The position numbers and the translations under genes were made by a program. Of a stretch of 37,753 nt of DNA, positions 14,976 through 22,493 are shown piece after piece; within the stretch, counting starts at the first letter, position 1; each line of letters begins with the position of its first letter. The notes below the pieces were generated by a model that worked only from the letters and a program-made list of their open reading frames with translations, was not told the DNA's origin and did not search any database. The stretch is from a virus: the IMG/VR virus record IMGVR_UViG_3300025138_000114, positions 1-37,753 of that record; one strand, written 5' to 3'.

Positions 14976-15247
14976 TTGTTTTTGCGAATAGCTTTTACTT
15001 TGCGTGGTTTACCCGCGGGTTGTCCAATCCTCTTTTTCTGGGCGATCCTTGTGCGTTTTTCGCTTTCGGTTATCTCCCCCGAGGTGGCAGGTGTCTTTGA
15101 ACTCACACGCTTCGATGGTCTGCAGTATGGCGTTCCGCGCTTTTCGCCCTTTTGTCGACCGCAAGGCTTCCCTGAGCGTACATCTTTCCAGTCCTCTTTG
15201 AACCATCTCCGAAGCGCCGCACCCTTTGCTGTTTTCCGCACTGCCAT
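14972..15247 (-). CDS. DUF5872-like small basic protein, 91 aa
   Basis: This 91-aa basic protein has the sequence KGAALRRWFKEDWKDV, KPCGRQKGEKRGTPYCRPSKRVSSKTP, characteristic of DUF5872 as I recall the family. Two cysteines in CGR and YCRPSKR contexts could bind a metal or nucleic acid. Its codons are GC-richer than those of neighbouring genes (CGC, GCG and CCC codons), which also opens long spurious frames on the other strand. The start is ATG at 15247, directly abutting the stop of the 45-aa gene. Confidence 0.8.
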   Translation of the reverse strand: MAVRKTAKGAALRRWFKEDWKDVRSGKPCGRQKGEKRGTPYCRPSKRVSSKTPATSGEITESEKRTRIAQKKRIGQPAGKPRKVKAIRKNK

Positions 15248-15385
15248 TCACTTTTTCTTTTTCGCTTTGTTACCCCAACTGCTTGCACCTACTTTACGAC
15301 ATTTTGCAATAGCACCAGAAGCATAGGCAGAAGGAAACACCTTATACCTAGCTTTAACTTTTTTGTAACAAGCGTCCTTGGGCAT
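15248..15385 (-). CDS. Small basic cysteine-containing protein, 45 aa
   Basis: The 45-codon frame MPKDACYKKVKARYKVFPSA...KCRKVG ends in AKKKK. The CYKKVKxRYKVFPSAYASGAIAKCRKVG pattern is one I associate with small conserved phage and environmental proteins found alongside DUF6321/DUF5872 members. It abuts the following gene with no gap, which supports it as real. Function unknown; it is basic and probably binds nucleic acid. Confidence 0.75.
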   Translation of the reverse strand: MPKDACYKKVKARYKVFPSAYASGAIAKCRKVGASSWGNKAKKKK

Positions 15386-15387
15386 AA

Positions 15388-15471
15388 CTATTTTTTCTTA
15401 ATCTGAGCTTTAACTTTCTTTTTTGGTGGTCTTCCGACTTTACTTCCGTATGTTCCTTTTCCTTGTGGCAT
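15388..15471 (-). CDS. Very small basic protein, 27 aa
   Basis: This 27-codon frame encodes MPQGKGTYGSKVGRPPKK followed by a Lys-rich end. The GKGTYGSxxGRPPKK opening is one I recall from marine phage proteins, and the GRP core resembles an AT-hook. It fits between neighbours with gaps of 2 and 4 bases. Function unknown; DNA minor-groove contact is a reasonable guess. Confidence 0.6.
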   Translation of the reverse strand: MPQGKGTYGSKVGRPPKKKVKAQIKKK

Positions 15472-15475
15472 AGTA

Positions 15476-15631
15476 TTACTTCTTTCTTTTGTTGTGAAAA
15501 TCAAATAAAACTTTTACTTTTTCTGCAAGAGATTCAACATTGTAGTGCATTCTAGATAATACAATGATTAGTGTTATAATACCAATTAAGACAGGCGTTA
15601 ATGACGATATGACTTGCAGAAATTCATTCAT
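15476..15631 (-). CDS. Small one-span membrane protein, 51 aa
   Basis: The frame starts at ATG 15631, overlapping the stop of the holin-like gene by 4 bases (ATGA). An N-terminal membrane helix (about residues 6-26, SSLTPVLIGIITLIIVL) is followed by a charged, coiled-coil-like C-terminus ending in KRKK. This layout resembles antiholin, holin-accessory or spanin-type proteins. No lipobox is visible, so an outer-membrane spanin is unlikely. Confidence 0.65.
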   Translation of the reverse strand: MNEFLQVISSLTPVLIGIITLIIVLSRMHYNVESLAEKVKVLFDFHNKRKK

Positions 15632-16026
15632 TTGATTTGCGATGAACCAAAGTAGAATCCTACAATGGCTAAGGCAGTTTGCCTAATTTCTGGTAAAATA
15701 ACGAATCCCTGCACAGTGTCCCATTTAACGGTTTTAAAAAACCCTAAGAAGCCGTTTGTCTCTCTAGCTACACTTACCCCCACGTCAGTCCACGCAAAGA
15801 CAAATGGGGCTACTACAATAGCAAAAACAGTAGATACAACAAGAAACCTACGAACTATAACGCCACTATGACGTTTAGCAGCTGCATCTGCTGAAGCATC
15901 TGCACCTTGTTGCGCTCCAATCATTCGTTCAAATTGACGAGCTTGGTGCTCCATTTGAGAACCAATAAGCTTCATTACAAAGCCACTAAGTCCCCCGCCT
16001 AACATTGCTAATAGTTCTGGTGTCAT
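15628..16026 (-). CDS. Holin-like membrane protein, 132 aa
   Basis: Predicted inner-membrane protein with a Gly-rich weakly hydrophobic N-terminus (LLAMLGGGLSGFVMKLIG), an amphipathic Gln/Ala-rich stretch, a strong helix at about 63-81 (VVSTVFAIVVAPFVFAW) and a C-terminal helix at about 113-128 (TALAIVGFYFGSSQ). This matches the layout of the three-TM phage/GTA holin family (Holin_3TMS), which lets endolysin cross the membrane. It lies between two tiny membrane proteins, each linked by a 4-base overlap. Confidence 0.65.
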   Translation of the reverse strand: MTPELLAMLGGGLSGFVMKLIGSQMEHQARQFERMIGAQQGADASADAAAKRHSGVIVRRFLVVSTVFAIVVAPFVFAWTDVGVSVARETNGFLGFFKTVKWDTVQGFVILPEIRQTALAIVGFYFGSSQIK

Positions 16027-16166
16027 TTTTTCTTACAGGTTTTATACGCAGCAGCTAGTGAAGCAAGCCCTGCGCAAATATACATAAATGCTTGTGCATT
16101 GTCATTCACATTAAATGCGCTAAATTCACCTAGCGCCACAAGTCCCCAAATTTTAGATTGAGTCAT
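16023..16166 (-). CDS. Small hydrophobic protein, 47 aa
   Basis: ATG at 16166; the stop at 16023-16025 overlaps the holin-like start. The product (MTQSKIWGLVALGEF...) ends in a hydrophobic helix (about residues 22-41, QAFMYICAGLASLAAAY) and a basic KTCKKK tail. The overlaps and membrane helix support a real gene in the holin cassette, possibly a second holin or antiholin. The family is not recognised. Confidence 0.6.
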   Translation of the reverse strand: MTQSKIWGLVALGEFSAFNVNDNAQAFMYICAGLASLAAAYKTCKKK

Positions 16167-16180
16167 AATATGTTCTTCGA

Positions 16181-16411
16181 TCATACAACTGTGTCTTCTG
16201 CTAATTCGTAAGTAGGTTCAGTGGAACTTTGCTCCACTGTGTCTAATTCGTACGCCGATACATCAAGCACCCACTTACCATCTACTGCTAGTTGAGGTTC
16301 AGTTAACCACCGTGTAACGCCACTAGATGTCCAGTAAGCGTAGCCGTTGCTACGTCCTTCTTCGTCAGCACGTTCAGTTGCAACTTCTTTTGTTTCGTAA
16401 ACTAAATACAT
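16181..16411 (-). CDS. Hypothetical protein, 76 aa
   Basis: Unrecognised small acidic protein (MYLVYETKEVATERADEEGR...) with several Trp and Tyr residues and an acidic C-terminus (TYELAEDTVV). Its start at 16411 touches the stop of the adhesin-like gene. The aromatic, beta-like composition would suit a small virion or assembly component, but no motif supports a specific role. Confidence 0.65.
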   Translation of the reverse strand: MYLVYETKEVATERADEEGRSNGYAYWTSSGVTRWLTEPQLAVDGKWVLDVSAYELDTVEQSSTEPTYELAEDTVV

Positions 16412-17259
16412 TATAAGACGTTAGCAGTTATGTCAGCTTCAATAGCTGCACGGTTAGCGTTTTGATCTGAGTCGTAAATAATTAATTCATTTATAGTTCC
16501 GTTAAGGTGCGTAGTAGCACCACTCCCACCAATGTTTAATTTTCTATTTGCTATTACACCAGATCCGATGTTTTGGTTAATACCTTTAAGAACTGAGTTA
16601 GCATAAAGAGCAGTTCGCCCTGAGCCATCGCTATTTAAGCTAGATATAATAGTTGCAACTTCTTCAACATCATCAGTTACAGACTGAAAAGACTTTGCAC
16701 TTCCAATGCTTACTCTACGAGTTCCATTGCCCAAAATAAAATAAACATAATTACTAAATCTAAACACGTAACCATTCTCACTTGGGGTAGTATTAAAGCT
16801 GTTTGCTATAAACGAAGATAATATAGAGCCATCTCCAAATGAAAACGTGTTAGTTGTTTCTAGTTTGTGAGCATCTTCAAAGAAAAGACCACCAGACACC
16901 AAAGCTCCACTAGCAACAATAAACGGCTGACTTGTAAGTGATGAGTTAACAAGATCCTCTCCGTTACCGCTTTGGTCATACCATTTTGTTACAAAGCCAT
17001 CATGACCAGAACCAACAAAACTAACTAATGCCCCAGAGGATATCTGTGAAGATGAAAAATCTTGTTCATCATTATCTCCAGAACCACCGTCTGTATCTCT
17101 ACGGACTCTTACAATTGGTCCCGAGTAACTAGAACTTAAGTTACGAAGACTATAAGCAAATTTAGCACCGCTGTATGTATCAAGAAGTAAGTTACTTAAT
17201 TCACCTTTTGAAACGCTCCTATCAAAACCAGAGCTAAATCTGCGTATTAACCCAAGCAC
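16411..17259 (-). CDS. ArabFuran-catal/LamG-like tail adhesin or depolymerase
   Basis: This 282-aa protein begins MLGLIRRFSSGFDRS. It then shows FAYSLRNLSSSYSGPIVRVRRD, FVGSGHDGFVTKWYDQSGNGEDL and SQPFIVASGALV, the signature of the arabinofuranosidase B catalytic (ArabFuran-catal) lectin-like fold found in phage adhesins. The C-terminus (HLNGTINELIIYDSD) is typical of concanavalin/LamG domains. It probably binds or degrades host surface polysaccharide. Catalysis cannot be confirmed. It is translationally linked to the genes on both sides (1-base overlaps). Confidence 0.75.
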   Translation of the reverse strand: MLGLIRRFSSGFDRSVSKGELSNLLLDTYSGAKFAYSLRNLSSSYSGPIVRVRRDTDGGSGDNDEQDFSSSQISSGALVSFVGSGHDGFVTKWYDQSGNGEDLVNSSLTSQPFIVASGALVSGGLFFEDAHKLETTNTFSFGDGSILSSFIANSFNTTPSENGYVFRFSNYVYFILGNGTRRVSIGSAKSFQSVTDDVEEVATIISSLNSDGSGRTALYANSVLKGINQNIGSGVIANRKLNIGGSGATTHLNGTINELIIYDSDQNANRAAIEADITANVL

Positions 17260-17558
17260 TAAGCATACCCATTAAGCTGTGTAATAGCAACAACAGCTGT
17301 TCCTCCGTTACCAAGCATCTTAGCAGTCTTAAACATACCTGCATACAGTAAGTAGTCACGGTCTTTCTTTAGTATATGTCCAACACTCGCAGATGGAGTT
17401 GACCCGTCAAAAGTAATATACAAATCGTTATCCTGAACATCGACAAAACAAAGGTTTGCCGAGCTGTTAACGCTTGGAGCGTCTACTACGGAACCTGTAG
17501 TAACACTTAAGTTAGACATAGAGCCAACGACTCCAATATTTTTAGGTGTAGTGCTCAT
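17259..17558 (-). CDS. Small structural-type protein, 99 aa
   Basis: A 99-aa, beta-rich protein with the segment DVQDNDLYITFDGSTPSASVGHILKKDRDYLLYAG, a pattern I know from small virion or decoration-type phage proteins encoded beside tail-fibre genes. It has no membrane segment. Its stop overlaps the start of the adhesin-like gene by one base. A virion decoration or fibre-adaptor role is an inference. Confidence 0.65.
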   Translation of the reverse strand: MSTTPKNIGVVGSMSNLSVTTGSVVDAPSVNSSANLCFVDVQDNDLYITFDGSTPSASVGHILKKDRDYLLYAGMFKTAKMLGNGGTAVVAITQLNGYA

Positions 17559-17560
17559 GC

Positions 17561-17662
17561 TTATGTGCTAGGATATTCAGCTGTAGTTTGGCTGGCAGTT
17601 TGACTGTTGCCAGCTTGATACTCTTTAGTAGTTTGAGCCGTGGTTTGGGATGTATTTGCCAT
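17561..17662 (-). CDS. Thr/Gln-rich peptide, 33 aa
   Basis: A 33-codon frame starts 10 bases after the promoter candidate and ends 2 bases before the next gene. The product has an internal duplication (TAQTTKEYQ, then TASQTTAEYP) and no other feature. It is the first gene of the fibre-lysis unit. It may be a true small protein or a translated leader; the A/T-rich start region resembles other starts here. Confidence 0.5.
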   Translation of the reverse strand: MANTSQTTAQTTKEYQAGNSQTASQTTAEYPST

Positions 17663-17671
17663 AGTAAATTT

Positions 17672-17700
17672 TATATATAAGGGTTAATGTTTTAAGTCAA
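17672..17700 (-). promoter_or_regulatory. Sigma70-like promoter for the adhesin-lysis-fibre unit
   Basis: On the minus strand TTGACT (17700-17695) is separated by exactly 17 bases from TATATA (17677-17672), continuing AAAT. Transcription would start near 17665, just before the ATG at 17662, and run into the adhesin, holin, basic-protein and fibre genes. It lies in one of the few intergenic gaps (46 bp) of the leftward arm. Confidence 0.65.
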
Positions 17701-17708
17701 GTCTTTTT

Positions 17709-20700
17709 CTACTGTTGATTTACTGTTTCGTCAAGCATATCTTGTTGTATTTCATTAAGATACTCAGTCATTACTTCTCCGATCATTCCGTGAAGCCACT
17801 GAGGTGGTCCGTAGATATTTTCGCCTGTAAGCGCTTGGGCGTTGTCTAGTGCGCCTTTTGCGTCACCACTGCTCAAATCAACACCTAATCCAAATATTGT
17901 TGATGGTAGAGGAGATAATGCCTCCATAACACCATAGTCTTTAATATCTAGTGGCATCTCTAACACGCCTAAAACACCAGACTGTTGCATAACGCGTGAC
18001 CACTCATATGGTCGCATGTCTAACAACGACATTGGTTTTTCGCCTCTAGCCAAGTCTTTGAGAACTGTAGCAATGTAACCAAAAGCCAACGCGCCCCCAA
18101 TATAGGAGACAAGGTGAGCTACCTTGTACGCCATTGCAGCGTCTCCCTTGCCAAAATCACCGTTCATAAAACGACGATATAGTAGCTTAGTCATACCAAC
18201 CATAAACGGCTGATACTGAGTAGCAATACGAGCCAAGGTCCCCTCAAATGTGCCTTTTCTGAAGCCAAGGGTCATTTGAGCATTTGTGCCAGCATCAGGC
18301 ATAAAGACGGCTTGACGCATGTATTTAGTAATATACTGGCGATACTTCTTAGCCAACGCTGCATCTTTAACTCCTGTAGGCACTAGACGGAAAGTACCGT
18401 CAGGTGACTTTGTTACAGATTTACGTAGTTTATCAATATCCCCTGCTTCAAAACCAAAGTTTAAAAGATTAGCTCGTAGCTGACTGCTCATTGTTGGCTT
18501 ACCAAATTCACGAGCAATACCCTGTGTTAACACGTCTACAAACAATTCTTGGTGCGCAGTGGTCAAGGCGTTTAAACCATTTATCTTAAATAATAGGTTA
18601 TGGAGCTTGTCCATTTTGCCCACGTTTGTCGTTGTATCTGAGAGCCTTCTAATAACTTGATTGTTAATCGCATCAAAACCTGCACCCTGACCCAACAAGA
18701 AGTCACGCATACCGTCTGGATCATTGCCAAAACGACGTTTCATTGCATCACCGTACGCTTCTAAGAATAACTTATTTGTTTCACCAAAACGTACACCCAT
18801 AACCTCTAGGGTTGACGCAACCATCGGTATATCTGTAAGTGATGAAATACCAGAACCAGATAAGAATAGTATATTGCTTAACTGCTTAAACTTGTTCTCA
18901 AACGTAGCTAATGTAGAATCTACAGGATTTTCTAAAATACCCGTAAGAGAATCTACCGTTGCTTTATATGACTTAGCGTTAAAAGCATTTGCCCCACGAC
19001 CTGTGCTTAGTCCTTCAAGCAAGCCAGTAAGCATCTCATTAGGCTTTGTACCAGCAAAGCCAGCCATCGTAGCTAAAGCCGAACGACGTTGTATTTGCTG
19101 AAGCATCAGATAGCCAATGTTGTCATAGCCACTAAACTCAAGCATTACATCTGTTGCATGTTCTGGCTTAATACGAACCATACGACCGCCAAAAGATTCT
19201 TCTAGGTCAAATACTTGAACATCCGAATCAATCTTCCTGTTCGGGTCTAATGTGTCATACCACTGCTTTAAAAACGCATCAACTGTAAATACCTCTTCTT
19301 TGCCGTCAATAAACAAGACGCCTGCGTGTGTATCAGACGTAGCCTCTATATCCATAACCTCTAGCATACGAGCTTTAAATTGCTGGTATCCCATTGTGTG
19401 GATAATATTACCATCCCATTTTTGAGATACACCACCAAAGTCAGACAACATTTTAATGTCTAAGCCTGCAGCATTTAACTCGTCTAGCAGCCGAACTTCT
19501 GTTGCCATTAGAACGTCAAACATTTCTTTTAACGCGGGTACTTCTTCCCAAGCTTCTGGAAGTTTACGTGCCAGCAACGCTTTATGTAACTCGTCGTGAA
19601 AAGCTTTTGATCTGTCTTTACGGTTTTTTCCAAACATGTGCCATTTTGGGTCTTTACGGTCAGCACGAAAAACACCAAAGCTATTGTCGGGCATAAACAA
19701 CTCGTCTAGACCGTGCTTGTATAACACATCTAAAATAGGAACTGCAGCATTTTGAGAGTTTGCTGTCATCTCATTCTCAAGCCCTGCAATACGAGGCATA
19801 TTCTTGCGCTCCTGACCGTCTAGCAGTGTACGCAAATATGCAAGTCTTTGAGCGTCTGTCTTAAAGTTACGGAGCCTTGACTCAACAGCTGCCCGCTTCA
19901 TTGCGTTACCAACAACAGACTGTGCCTTGTTTTCGTAGTATTCCTTAACAATGCTATTCTTAGTTGAGCGATACTGGGCTGATGCTTGCTCTAAGTCTTT
20001 TGTGCCACGAAGTACTTTACGATACAGATCGTTATTGCGAAGTAACGACTTGTCATTAACAAGACTCATCGAGTACAGGCGAAGGTTATCGTATAGCTCA
20101 GTGTAATCTGCGCTAGATAATATATCCTCCCGTGTCAAATCTTCGTCTATAATCTCACTTGTAAACTCACGGATACGAGCCTTGTATTCGTCAAAGCTAA
20201 TAAACTCTTGTGCGTCTGGATCAACCTCTTCTGCTAACTCGTCAATGTAGTTAGTCAGTGTTTCAACAAAACGTTGTACATTTTCTCCACGCACATTTGG
20301 CAATGTTGTCGCTGCTAGGCGGTTAAATGCCTGTCTGCGATGCTCTCGCAACTTAGCGTTCTGTCCAGTCACTGTTGACTCTGGCTTGTGGTCCTCTAGC
20401 ACACGGTCAGCTTCAGTCCTTGGCTTAACATCAACAGACTCTGAGTAAACAAGATTTTTAATATTCTGGTTAATACTCTGAGTTGCGGTAAGTATTTGAT
20501 CAAAAGGTAAATTCTTACCACGACCGTTGTTAATGATTGCCCCTAACTGTGTAGCAAACTCAGCAGGTGTCATGTCTACCAATAGCTTATCTACGTCGTT
20601 TAAAAACTCTGTGTTAAGCTTTGACTTACTAAACAGCTCTTTAGCCCGTTTTAGCATCTCAACAATTGCTTCTGAAAACTGCTTAAATAGTGGTTTGTTT

Positions 20701-22493
20701 GCCTTATTAAGCTCAGTCCAAAATGCTGGTTGGGTTATAGCCCACTCAAGCGTAACAGACGGTATCTCAGAATCTACTAAATTTTTACTGTAATGTCCTT
20801 TGTATTTTCGTATCTCAGCTTCAAAGTCTGGGTGCTTACTAATTGCTGCTTGTAGCTCCGCATACATCTCAGGTGATTGAACCCTTAAAACATGCGTTGC
20901 TTCATGCAACATTAAGGCAAATGGGGATTTACCCATCCCTAAAATAACCTCGGCTCTGTTCAATAAAATCTTGTCTGACTCTGCAAATGCCTGACCACCA
21001 AGAGTACCGCCAGTTTTCTTAACGCCGCGTTTCCCTTTTGGTAATTTGTCAAAGTTAAATTGACGCCCAAAAATGTTGTTAATTACAGAATTTGCTACGC
21101 CAATCTCTCTAGCGTAAGCTTTCTCGTATGCTTTGTTAAAAGCTGTTAAAGCAGCTGTTTTTTGCTGTTCACTTATAATACCTCGATCAACAAGGTCTTG
21201 CACGCCAGTTGCTTTGTTTTCTTTTATAATTCTTAAAATGTTACCCGCACGTTTATGTGCTTCTGCTAACGACCCTAAGTTATCTGTGTCAAAACGTATT
21301 GTTGGTTTTCTACCCGTAGGTAACATACCATCATCTTCATCAAGATTTACTCCAGGCGAATCATCAATAACCGACCTTGCAATCTTTTGGTCTGCTTCGC
21401 TTAGTCTACTAATATCGCGGTCTTGCACGGCTACAAGTATATCTGCAAAACGTGTGCGCTGATTATATGCAAACTGATTAATACCCACATCTGGATCAGC
21501 TTCTAGTTCTGCAACTAACTGTTTTGATAAAGCATTTGTTAACGATGCCTGTAGCCCTTCTGTGTGAAAGTAATCTACAACACCGCGAAGAGTTTTTATC
21601 TGACTTGCGTCTAAATTTGTAAAATCAATAACACCGTCTGTTTGTATTGATGTATTTACTAGTTCTGTAAACTCGCCTGTTTTTTTAATTTTCTTACGAA
21701 AATCAGGGCTACCTTCATACAAAACATTAGCAGCTTTAGTATAATCCCCCGTCTGAAAAAACTGGTTCATGTCCTCAAACATCTGCCTTTTGTTTAAGTT
21801 ACTACCAGCACGTCTAAAGTTTCTGTAAGCTCCAATAGGGGCAAAGAAACCAGCTCCAACGCCTGTACCCATAAAAATGTCAAGAGCAACATCTGAGGAG
21901 TCATAGTCTACGCCCTGATAGTTCATGTTAAAATAATGAAAAGGCGATACGGCTGTGTTAGCTACAAGAGCCTCAACTGTGTAATCTTTTACCGAACGCG
22001 CTGCAGCAGCATACTTGTTTCCCTGTAGTATAGCTGTGTTAAGTTTGTTTACCTTTGAAACATTCTTGCCTGCAGTTGCTACCCTACCAAACGGTACAAC
22101 ATTTGCAGGGTCTAAAACTTGAGGAGCCAACTGCCCCACCATATTTGTAACTGGATACTTTTGATTTATCGACTGATGACGTATCTGCTGAGCAAACTGT
22201 GCTTCTGACCGCAAGTGTAGCTGAGTTGGAGTTTCACCTTTAATGTAGTTTAAATTAGGTAACCCAAAACTACGATACTCTTCAACATCTTCCTCGGTAA
22301 CAGGACCCAGCCCGTTCTTTTTATCCTCTGTGCCTGCGTACCATTTTAAAACTGGGTTAGAAATATAAGCAGTTGCAGTATTAAATCCCTCTTTTAATGA
22401 GGCATCAAAAGACTCTTTTCGCCCTGTTAAACTAACAAGATCACCCACGTTAGTAGGTACAGACGAGGAATTACTATTTGAATATGAAAACAT
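17709..22493 (-). CDS. Giant internal virion protein with HEATH metallopeptidase motif
   Basis: This 1594-aa protein is in the position of the large T7 ejection protein (gp16) after the other internal virion genes. Residues 524-540 (SPFALMLHEATHVLRVQ) contain HExxH (530-534) in a hydrophobic helix, the zinc-site signature of zincin peptidases. Long helical charged stretches dominate elsewhere. A membrane helix lies near 1458-1478 (AHLVSYIGGALAFGYIATVL), followed by a short C-terminal domain. No lytic transglycosylase motif was seen. It probably enters the cell envelope during DNA ejection, where the peptidase-like domain could act on wall peptides or virion proteins. Activity is inferred from the motif only. 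Confidence 0.75.
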   Translation of the reverse strand: MFSYSNSNSSSVPTNVGDLVSLTGRKESFDASLKEGFNTATAYISNPVLKWYAGTEDKKNGLGPVTEEDVEEYRSFGLPNLNYIKGETPTQLHLRSEAQFAQQIRHQSINQKYPVTNMVGQLAPQVLDPANVVPFGRVATAGKNVSKVNKLNTAILQGNKYAAAARSVKDYTVEALVANTAVSPFHYFNMNYQGVDYDSSDVALDIFMGTGVGAGFFAPIGAYRNFRRAGSNLNKRQMFEDMNQFFQTGDYTKAANVLYEGSPDFRKKIKKTGEFTELVNTSIQTDGVIDFTNLDASQIKTLRGVVDYFHTEGLQASLTNALSKQLVAELEADPDVGINQFAYNQRTRFADILVAVQDRDISRLSEADQKIARSVIDDSPGVNLDEDDGMLPTGRKPTIRFDTDNLGSLAEAHKRAGNILRIIKENKATGVQDLVDRGIISEQQKTAALTAFNKAYEKAYAREIGVANSVINNIFGRQFNFDKLPKGKRGVKKTGGTLGGQAFAESDKILLNRAEVILGMGKSPFALMLHEATHVLRVQSPEMYAELQAAISKHPDFEAEIRKYKGHYSKNLVDSEIPSVTLEWAITQPAFWTELNKANKPLFKQFSEAIVEMLKRAKELFSKSKLNTEFLNDVDKLLVDMTPAEFATQLGAIINNGRGKNLPFDQILTATQSINQNIKNLVYSESVDVKPRTEADRVLEDHKPESTVTGQNAKLREHRRQAFNRLAATTLPNVRGENVQRFVETLTNYIDELAEEVDPDAQEFISFDEYKARIREFTSEIIDEDLTREDILSSADYTELYDNLRLYSMSLVNDKSLLRNNDLYRKVLRGTKDLEQASAQYRSTKNSIVKEYYENKAQSVVGNAMKRAAVESRLRNFKTDAQRLAYLRTLLDGQERKNMPRIAGLENEMTANSQNAAVPILDVLYKHGLDELFMPDNSFGVFRADRKDPKWHMFGKNRKDRSKAFHDELHKALLARKLPEAWEEVPALKEMFDVLMATEVRLLDELNAAGLDIKMLSDFGGVSQKWDGNIIHTMGYQQFKARMLEVMDIEATSDTHAGVLFIDGKEEVFTVDAFLKQWYDTLDPNRKIDSDVQVFDLEESFGGRMVRIKPEHATDVMLEFSGYDNIGYLMLQQIQRRSALATMAGFAGTKPNEMLTGLLEGLSTGRGANAFNAKSYKATVDSLTGILENPVDSTLATFENKFKQLSNILFLSGSGISSLTDIPMVASTLEVMGVRFGETNKLFLEAYGDAMKRRFGNDPDGMRDFLLGQGAGFDAINNQVIRRLSDTTTNVGKMDKLHNLLFKINGLNALTTAHQELFVDVLTQGIAREFGKPTMSSQLRANLLNFGFEAGDIDKLRKSVTKSPDGTFRLVPTGVKDAALAKKYRQYITKYMRQAVFMPDAGTNAQMTLGFRKGTFEGTLARIATQYQPFMVGMTKLLYRRFMNGDFGKGDAAMAYKVAHLVSYIGGALAFGYIATVLKDLARGEKPMSLLDMRPYEWSRVMQQSGVLGVLEMPLDIKDYGVMEALSPLPSTIFGLGVDLSSGDAKGALDNAQALTGENIYGPPQWLHGMIGEVMTEYLNEIQQDMLDETVNQQ

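Noticed and set aside
14919-15326. Plus-strand 135-aa frame opposite the small basic protein genes
   Set aside because: It is antisense to three recognised basic proteins; its Phe/Leu/Arg-rich product is what complementary Lys/Arg-rich coding sequence gives.
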